A DNA stretch of 64,000 nucleotides from Azospirillum sp. TSH64 (lineage in GTDB: Bacteria; Pseudomonadota; Alphaproteobacteria; Azospirillales; Azospirillaceae): assembly GCF_003116035.1 (NCBI RefSeq), contig NZ_LGQW01000002.1, forward strand, positions 1 to 64,000, written 5' to 3'. Shown piece after piece: positions 59,894 to 64,000 of the stretch. The translations under genes and the position numbers were made by a program. The notes beneath the pieces are model-generated. The model was not told the origin of the DNA. It saw only the letters and a program-made list of their open reading frames with translations, and searched no databases. Numbering within the stretch: the stretch's first letter is position 1; each line of letters starts with the position of its first letter.

Positions 59894-60838
59894 TCACCGG
59901 CAAAGCTGGGCGAACTTGCGCTCCGGGATCGGCGGCGGCGAGGGATGCAGCATCAATCCCTGCTCTTCCACATCGACCCGCGCGTCCGGATAGACCGCAA
60001 GCGCCAGTTGGAGCGCCTCGATGAAGCGCTTCCTGAAATCGCGCAGGCGGCTGTATCCGGCGCCGAACTGCTCGAAAACCGCCGGCCAGGTGATCGGGGT
60101 GGAGCGGTTCAGGCTGTGCAACCGGTAGGCCAGCCAGATATAGATGTCGATGCTGGTGCTGTTGTTCTGGATGTGGCGCAGCGCCGGCTCCCAGATGGGC
60201 ACCGGATGGGCCTTCAGCTCGCGGAAGAAGGCCTCGGACAGCAGGACGCGGTCTTCCCACAGCGACCCCTGGCCCGGTTCCGCCCCGGCATTGGTCGAGA
60301 AATGGATGCCGCCCTTGACGATCGACCCCTTTTCGAAGCCGATGCTGTGGGCGTCCTCCCAGGCGAAGGTCAGGTTGCAGGCGGCGATGCGCGAGGCCTG
60401 CTCGCGGATGTCGCGGTAGGTCTGGCCGCCCACCGACAGGCCCATGCGGTCAAGCCATTCGTGCATGCTGCGGCCCAGCTCGACCTCGCGGCTGTCGGTC
60501 TGGATCGCCCGGGTCTGCAGATACAGCAGGATCATCCGCGCGCGGCTGCCGTACGGAACGCCGTAAAGCTTAAAGCCACCGTTGCGGATCGGCAGTCGTC
60601 CAGGCTCGATCAGCAAGCGGATCTTATGTCCGCGACGCTCCCACGGCTGGTCATCGGGAAGACGACGATGCGGAAGGGCCGTCAGCGCAAAACCCGAATA
60701 GGTGATGCCAAGCTCCTGCCGCTCCTCTTCGAGGACGGCAGCAGCCACATCGACTAGCGAACGCTGATCCGGATCCGTCTGGAGCGCCTTCGCCTGGTCG
60801 CGTCCCAGCTGGGTAATCAGGGTGTGTATCTGTCCCAT
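59894..60838 (-). CDS. repA: Plasmid replication initiator RepA
   Basis: The 314-residue protein is a RepA-type initiator (RPA family, PF04796) of alphaproteobacterial plasmids. Recognisable parts are RLLIEPGRLP, GVPYGSRARMILLYLQT, SMHEWLDRMGLSVGG and SIDIYIWLAYRLHSL, followed by a winged-helix region (WPAVFEQFGAGYSRLRDFRK). It would bind the iterons upstream, open the origin and recruit the host helicase, and probably repress itself. ATG at 60838 is chosen because the conserved part begins there (MGQIHTLITQLGRDQ), with AAGG eleven bases upstream. No parA/parB genes are in the window. Confidence 0.85.
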   Translation of the reverse strand: MGQIHTLITQLGRDQAKALQTDPDQRSLVDVAAAVLEEERQELGITYSGFALTALPHRRLPDDQPWERRGHKIRLLIEPGRLPIRNGGFKLYGVPYGSRARMILLYLQTRAIQTDSREVELGRSMHEWLDRMGLSVGGQTYRDIREQASRIAACNLTFAWEDAHSIGFEKGSIVKGGIHFSTNAGAEPGQGSLWEDRVLLSEAFFRELKAHPVPIWEPALRHIQNNSTSIDIYIWLAYRLHSLNRSTPITWPAVFEQFGAGYSRLRDFRKRFIEALQLALAVYPDARVDVEEQGLMLHPSPPPIPERKFAQLCR

Positions 60839-60902
60839 ATCGAGCTGACCTTGGCACGACTTTGCGGTCAACGCTATATCACGGTCGGTTGGCGCCCAGC
60901 AA

Positions 60903-60974
60903 TTTGGAGTCTTGTCGCTCAAACTATTTGTACGGTTATTTGATTCAGTTAATAGTTTGCGCGACAAGACTCCA
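60903..60974. promoter_or_regulatory. AT-rich dyad between two inverted iterons; candidate unwinding site and repA promoter
   Basis: The iteron at 60903-60918 and its inverse at 60961-60974 flank AAACTATT (60921-60928) and AATAGTTT (60951-60958), making a large symmetrical structure around an AT-rich centre. On the minus strand TTAACT and AAATAG, 17 bp apart, could be the repA promoter, with the first iteron just downstream. RepA bound to the pair could both repress repA and open the DNA. Confidence 0.6.
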
Positions 60975-61015
60975 GTAGAGAATCGCGAGTCGCGCGACAA
61001 AACTCCAGAACTCCC

Positions 61016-61082
61016 GCGACAAGACTCCAGCGGATAGTCCGTGTTGCCTGTGGATTTTTCGGCAGACGCGACAAGACTCCAG
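61016..61082 (-). repeat. Iterons in the same orientation
   Basis: GCGACAAGACTCCAG at 61016-61030 and at 61068-61082 are exact copies, 52 bp apart (about five helical turns). With the copies at 60961 and 60994 (33 bp spacing) they form the main cluster in reverse orientation. Confidence 0.85.
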
Positions 61083-61130
61083 CCGGGACATTTCGATTCG
61101 ACCCCGAATCGCTTCCGATTCGTCGATTTC

Positions 61131-61161
61131 CGAGTCGTGGAGGCCAAACGGCCACGACTCG
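61131..61161. repeat. Hairpin in the origin region
   Basis: CGAGTCGTGG and CCACGACTCG are perfect 10-bp arms with an 11-base loop that itself contains GGCC/GGCC. It follows a smaller hairpin CGATTCG-ACCC-CGAATCG at 61094-61111. Both lie between iteron copies; role unknown (protein site or replication-related structure). Confidence 0.7.
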
Positions 61162-61203
61162 CCGGTGATTCGCCCCCCTGCACCGATGCTGTCGGCAGCC
61201 GGA

Positions 61204-61378
61204 TTTGGAGTTCTGTCGCGCCCCACCCGGCCCAACCTTCCCCCGATTGCCGGCCGGAACCGCCTCCGGCCGCCGTCCGCCCCTGTCCGCGGCAGACGGA
61301 CGGCAGGGGGGCGCGACAAGACTCCAACCTTGACCCTGGCCTATCGCCGCCGCAGGGGAGGGTGTTTGGAGTCTTGTC
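61204..61378. repeat. Outer iterons, partly decayed
   Basis: TTTGGAGTTCTGTCGC at 61204-61219 (two changes), GCGACAAGACTCCAA at 61313-61327 (exact core, reverse) and TTTGGAGTCTTGTC at 61365-61378 (end altered) extend the array towards manC. Confidence 0.75.
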
Positions 61379-61545
61379 TCGCCCCCCGCCGGAAGAGGCG
61401 CTCCGGTCGGGTGGGTCTCGGAGGGGTGCTTGTGAAGGGCGGAAAGCGCGGTCTATAACGAACCGCCATGGCGCCGGCCCTCAGCTTTTGCCCCTGTGCG
61501 GCTGCCGGCGCCCGACCACATGCTCACACAACAGATGGCGGCAGG

Positions 61546-63033
61546 ATGAACGGCAATTCCGCGCAGAAGATCGTCCCGGTGCTGCTGTCCGGCGGTACGG
61601 GGTCCCGTTTGTGGCCCTTGTCGCGCGAACTGTATCCCAAGCAGTTTCTGCCGCTCTGCTCCGACCGGACGATGCTCCAGGACACCGCGCTCCGGGTCAG
61701 CGCGCAATCCGGCTCCACAGGGTCCGGCTCCCCGGCTGCTGCCGGGGCCGCCGCGGAGGCCGTCTTCTCGGTTCCCCTGGTGATCTGCAACCAGGAACAC
61801 CGCTTCCTCGCCGCCGAGCAGCTGCGCCAGTCGCGCTGCACGCCGCGCGGCATCATTCTGGAGCCGGCCGGCCGCAACACCGCCGCCGCCTGCGCGCTCG
61901 CCGCCCTGGCGGTCGCGGCGGACGATCCGGACGCGCTGCTGCTGATCCTGCCGGCCGACCACGAGATCCGCGACGCCGAGGCCTTCCGCCGCGCCGTCGG
62001 CATCGCCGCCCGGGCCGCCCAGGCCGGCCGGCTGGTCACCTTCGGCATCGCCCCGACCCGGCCGGAGACCGGCTACGGCTATATCCGCCGCGGCCATTCG
62101 ATGGACGAGGCCGACGGCGCCTACAATGTCGCCGCCTTCGTCGAGAAGCCGTCGCTGGAGGTGGCGGAGCGCTACCTCGCCGAAGGCACCTATGCCTGGA
62201 ACAGCGGCATGTTCCTGTTCCCGGCCTCCCGCCTGCTGGCCGAGCTGGAGCGCCATGCCCCGGCGGTGCTGGCCGCCTGCCGCGAGGCGCTGGAGCAGGG
62301 CTCGAAGGACCTCGACTTCTTCCGCCTGGACGCCGCCGCCTTCGCCAAGGCGCCCAGCATCTCCATCGACTATGCGGTGATGGAGCGCACCGACCGCGCC
62401 GCCGTCGTCCCCTGCGAGATCGGCTGGACCGACGTCGGCGCCTGGTCGGCGCTGTGGGACGTCGGCAACAAGGACGGCGAGGGCAACGTCATCGTCGGCG
62501 ACGTGCTGCTGGAAGGCGCCCGCGACTGCTACGTCCGCAGCGAGAACCACCTGACCGCGGTGGTCGGGGTGGAGAATGCCGTGGTGGTGGTGGTGGACGA
62601 CGCCGTTCTGGTCGCCGACCGCTCCCAGGCGCAGGACGTCAAGCGCATCGTCGACCGGCTGAAGGCCGAGGGGCGCAGCGAGTCCGTCAGCCACCGCCGG
62701 GTCCACCGCCCCTGGGGCTCCTACCAGTCGCTGCACACCGGCGAGCGCTTCCAGGTGAAGAGCCTGACCATCGCCCCCGGCTCGCGCCTGTCGCTCCAGA
62801 AGCACCATCACCGTGCCGAGCATTGGGTGGTGGTCAACGGCACCGCGCTCGTCACCCGCGGCGAGGAGCAGGTGATGGTCTATGAGAACCAGTCGATCTA
62901 CATCCCGATCGGCACGGTCCACCGGCTGGAGAACCCCGGCAAGGTGCCGCTGACCATCATCGAGGTGCAGTCCGGTTCCTATCTGGGCGAGGACGACATC
63001 GTCCGGCTCGAGGACGTCTACGGCCGCAACTGA
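61546..63033 (+). CDS. manC: Mannose-1-phosphate guanylyltransferase / mannose-6-phosphate isomerase
   Basis: The 495-residue bifunctional enzyme begins with the nucleotidyltransferase signature VLLSGGTGSRLWPLSRELYP, has FVEKPSLEVAERYLAEG and WNSGMFLFPA, and from about residue 370 a cupin phosphomannose isomerase type II domain (RRVHRPWGSYQSLHTGERFQ, KHHHRAEHWVVVNGTALV, IPIGTVHRLENPGKVPL). It makes GDP-mannose from mannose-1-phosphate and can supply the latter from fructose-6-phosphate together with a phosphomannomutase. GDP-mannose feeds surface polysaccharide synthesis. ATG at 61546 has GGCGGCAGG upstream. The origin's outermost iteron lies 167 bp before it. Confidence 0.93.
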   Translation: MNGNSAQKIVPVLLSGGTGSRLWPLSRELYPKQFLPLCSDRTMLQDTALRVSAQSGSTGSGSPAAAGAAAEAVFSVPLVICNQEHRFLAAEQLRQSRCTPRGIILEPAGRNTAAACALAALAVAADDPDALLLILPADHEIRDAEAFRRAVGIAARAAQAGRLVTFGIAPTRPETGYGYIRRGHSMDEADGAYNVAAFVEKPSLEVAERYLAEGTYAWNSGMFLFPASRLLAELERHAPAVLAACREALEQGSKDLDFFRLDAAAFAKAPSISIDYAVMERTDRAAVVPCEIGWTDVGAWSALWDVGNKDGEGNVIVGDVLLEGARDCYVRSENHLTAVVGVENAVVVVVDDAVLVADRSQAQDVKRIVDRLKAEGRSESVSHRRVHRPWGSYQSLHTGERFQVKSLTIAPGSRLSLQKHHHRAEHWVVVNGTALVTRGEEQVMVYENQSIYIPIGTVHRLENPGKVPLTIIEVQSGSYLGEDDIVRLEDVYGRN

Positions 63034-63133
63034 GCGGCAACGGCCGTTGCCGCCGCAGGGCGGCGACCCGCGGGCACGTGCCCGCGACAGCCAAGCGGGC
63101 GGACGGCCTCGCCGGCGATTGAGGTCAATGATG

Positions 63134-63171
63134 ACAGGCGACGCCTTCGCGCAAGCGGAGGCGTCGCCTGT
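63134..63171 (+). terminator. Strong hairpin after manC
   Basis: ACAGGCGACGCCT and AGGCGTCGCCTGT form a perfect 13-bp stem; the loop contains a further CGC-GCAA-GCG mini-stem. It lies 101 bases after the manC stop, followed by TCTTCCT but no clean T run. Probably a terminator. Confidence 0.6.
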
Positions 63172-63281
63172 GTCTTCCTGCGGTTGCGGACATTGGCGGC
63201 TTGGTCCGGGTCGCCGACTTCCGGTAGAAAGGGGCGCGAGGGTGCCGCAGCGGCGCCCCGCCTTCTGCTGCCGGGACCATC

Positions 63282-63701
63282 ATGACCATCGAGCCGCCGC
63301 CGGACGACCGCATCCCCGAACTCTATGCCGACGGGGTCTTCGACATCGGCTTCGGCAACGGCATGGTCCGCATCGACCTGTTCAGCCTGTCGGCGCTGCG
63401 CAAGGACGGCAACGGCCAGCCGCTGCCCGCCATCCGCCAGCGGGTGGTGATGAGCCTGCCGGGATTCCTCGCCAGCCTGTCCGCGCTGGAGGGCATGCGC
63501 CAGCGGCTGGAGGCGGCCGGCGTGCTGCCGCCCAATTCCGGCGCCATGCCGGCTCCCGCTTCCCCTCACGGCTCTCCTGCCGCTCCGGCCTTCCAGGGCA
63601 ATGCGCAGGCTCCGGTGCCGGGGGCGGTCCAGCCGGCTTCCCCCTCCCAGGCGCCCCCGCCCGCTCCACCCACCCGGCCCCGCTCGCCGAATTTCGGCTG
63701 A
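63282..63701 (+). CDS. Small protein of unknown function upstream of a type I secretion ABC gene
   Basis: The 139-residue protein has an ordered first half (IPELYADGVFDIGFGNGMVR, RQRVVMSLPGFLASLSALEG) and a Pro/Ala-rich second half. No signal peptide. GGGA precedes the ATG. The next gene begins three bases after its stop and encodes the start of a secretion ABC transporter, so the two are in one operon; genes of this kind may encode a cytosolic accessory of that transporter, but no family name can be given. Confidence 0.65.
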   Translation: MTIEPPPDDRIPELYADGVFDIGFGNGMVRIDLFSLSALRKDGNGQPLPAIRQRVVMSLPGFLASLSALEGMRQRLEAAGVLPPNSGAMPAPASPHGSPAAPAFQGNAQAPVPGAVQPASPSQAPPPAPPTRPRSPNFG

Positions 63702-63704
63702 CCG

Positions 63705-64000
63705 ATGCCGGACGCCAGCACCACCGTCGCCGCCCCGCCCCCCGGTCCGGAGGCCGCGCCGAACCACGACGAGAGCACCGCGCTGCGCTGCCTGACGCTG
63801 GTGGCGCGCCATCACGGCCTGTCGGCCTCGCCGTCCGCCCTGCGCGCCCGCGTCGCCCCCGGCAGGGGGGAGCCCTCCACCGCCGACCTGCTGCGCATCG
63901 CCGCCGCCACCGGCTTCAAGGCGACCGCCCGCCGGCTTGACTGGAAGGGCCTGCAATCCCTCCCCCCCGTTTTCCCGCTGCTGGCCCGGCTGTCCAACGG
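63705..64000 (+). CDS. Type I secretion ABC transporter, N-terminal C39-like domain (partial)
   Basis: Only the first 98 residues are in the window; the gene runs off the right edge. After a Pro-rich start, TALRCLTLVARHHGLSASPS and TADLLRIAAATGFKATARRL match the C39-like domain of HlyB-type transporters. The single Cys sits at the position of the second, non-catalytic Cys of C39 peptidases, so the domain is probably non-cleaving. This suggests a second type I secretion system beyond the window. Confidence 0.75.
   Translation, partial: MPDASTTVAAPPPGPEAAPNHDESTALRCLTLVARHHGLSASPSALRARVAPGRGEPSTADLLRIAAATGFKATARRLDWKGLQSLPPVFPLLARLSN

Larger units (their letters stand above)
60839..61545. other. 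Plasmid replication origin region with iterons
   Basis: A 707-bp stretch without a supported gene, upstream of repA. Eight copies of the TTTGGAGTCTTGTCGC iteron or its variants are present: forward at 60903, 61204 (variant), 61365 (variant); reverse at 60961, 60994 (one change), 61016, 61068 and 61313. Two hairpins (61094-61111 and 61131-61161) and an AT-rich dyad (60921-60958) lie among them. Together with repA this is an iteron-type origin. Confidence 0.85.

Overview
The window looks like part of a plasmid or megaplasmid (chromid) from a high-GC alphaproteobacterium, most likely Azospirillum or a close relative in the Rhodospirillales. This is inferred from the strong third-position GC bias, the many HY..G..EGR repeat proteins, and the RepA gene with its iterons; nothing in the window fixes the species. 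No rRNA, tRNA or CRISPR array was recognised. Most of the content concerns surface glycans, secreted repeat proteins and the machinery to export them.

Layout. 1-7300 is a lower-GC, insertion-sequence-ridden island: a truncated IS630, two TPR genes (one with a GSCFA domain), a nest of four IS pieces (an intact IS5/IS427-type element sits inside an IS256 transposase gene, between two other IS remnants), and an FkbM methyltransferase. 7355-18853 holds an acyl/oxygenase cluster: a KAS III-like enzyme diverging from SDR, Rieske ferredoxin-like protein, Rieske-less oxygenase and GNAT; then a FitAB/VapBC-type toxin-antitoxin pair; then a leftward set of Asp-box sialidase-like protein, complete Rieske oxygenase, DUF1800 and DUF1501 proteins; then a Nudix hydrolase. 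18860-25822 holds a small exported protein, a PhoX-type phosphatase with a clear terminator, a tandem pair of small paralogues, a methyltransferase-glycosyltransferase fusion with a flippase-like membrane protein, and a gene of unknown function.

25958-50272 is dominated by secretion: a beta-helix protein, an M23 peptidase-like protein, a RelE/XRE toxin-antitoxin pair, a leaderless subtilase with a carbohydrate-binding tail, a type I secretion ABC transporter and HlyD adaptor, a membrane-anchored AMIN-like protein, an MFS permease, a GT4 glycosyltransferase, a 1559-residue DUF4347/RTX/cadherin-like adhesin, a SGNH-like protein, a 2OG-Fe(II) oxygenase-like protein, a YigZ protein and an RTX protein. 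Four of these proteins share a repeat of about 40 residues. 50372-59705 carries a small unknown gene, a Wzx-like flippase, PseC and PseB (first steps to pseudaminic acid), a second GT4, a coiled-coil protein, and an ABC exporter coupled to a small exported protein.

59706-61400 is a replication origin: repA with at least nine copies of a GGAGTCTTGTCGC-type iteron, two of which flank an AT-rich dyad. Beyond it lie a bifunctional mannose-1-phosphate guanylyltransferase/mannose-6-phosphate isomerase, a small unknown gene, and the start of another type I secretion ABC transporter that runs off the window.

Taken together, ManC, PseB/PseC, the glycosyltransferases, the flippases, FkbM and GNAT can build and modify surface sugars, while the type I secretion genes can export the RTX, beta-helix and protease products. 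The most unusual item is the split Rieske oxygenase pair at 9497-11151, where the cluster-binding half and the iron-binding half lie in two translationally coupled genes.
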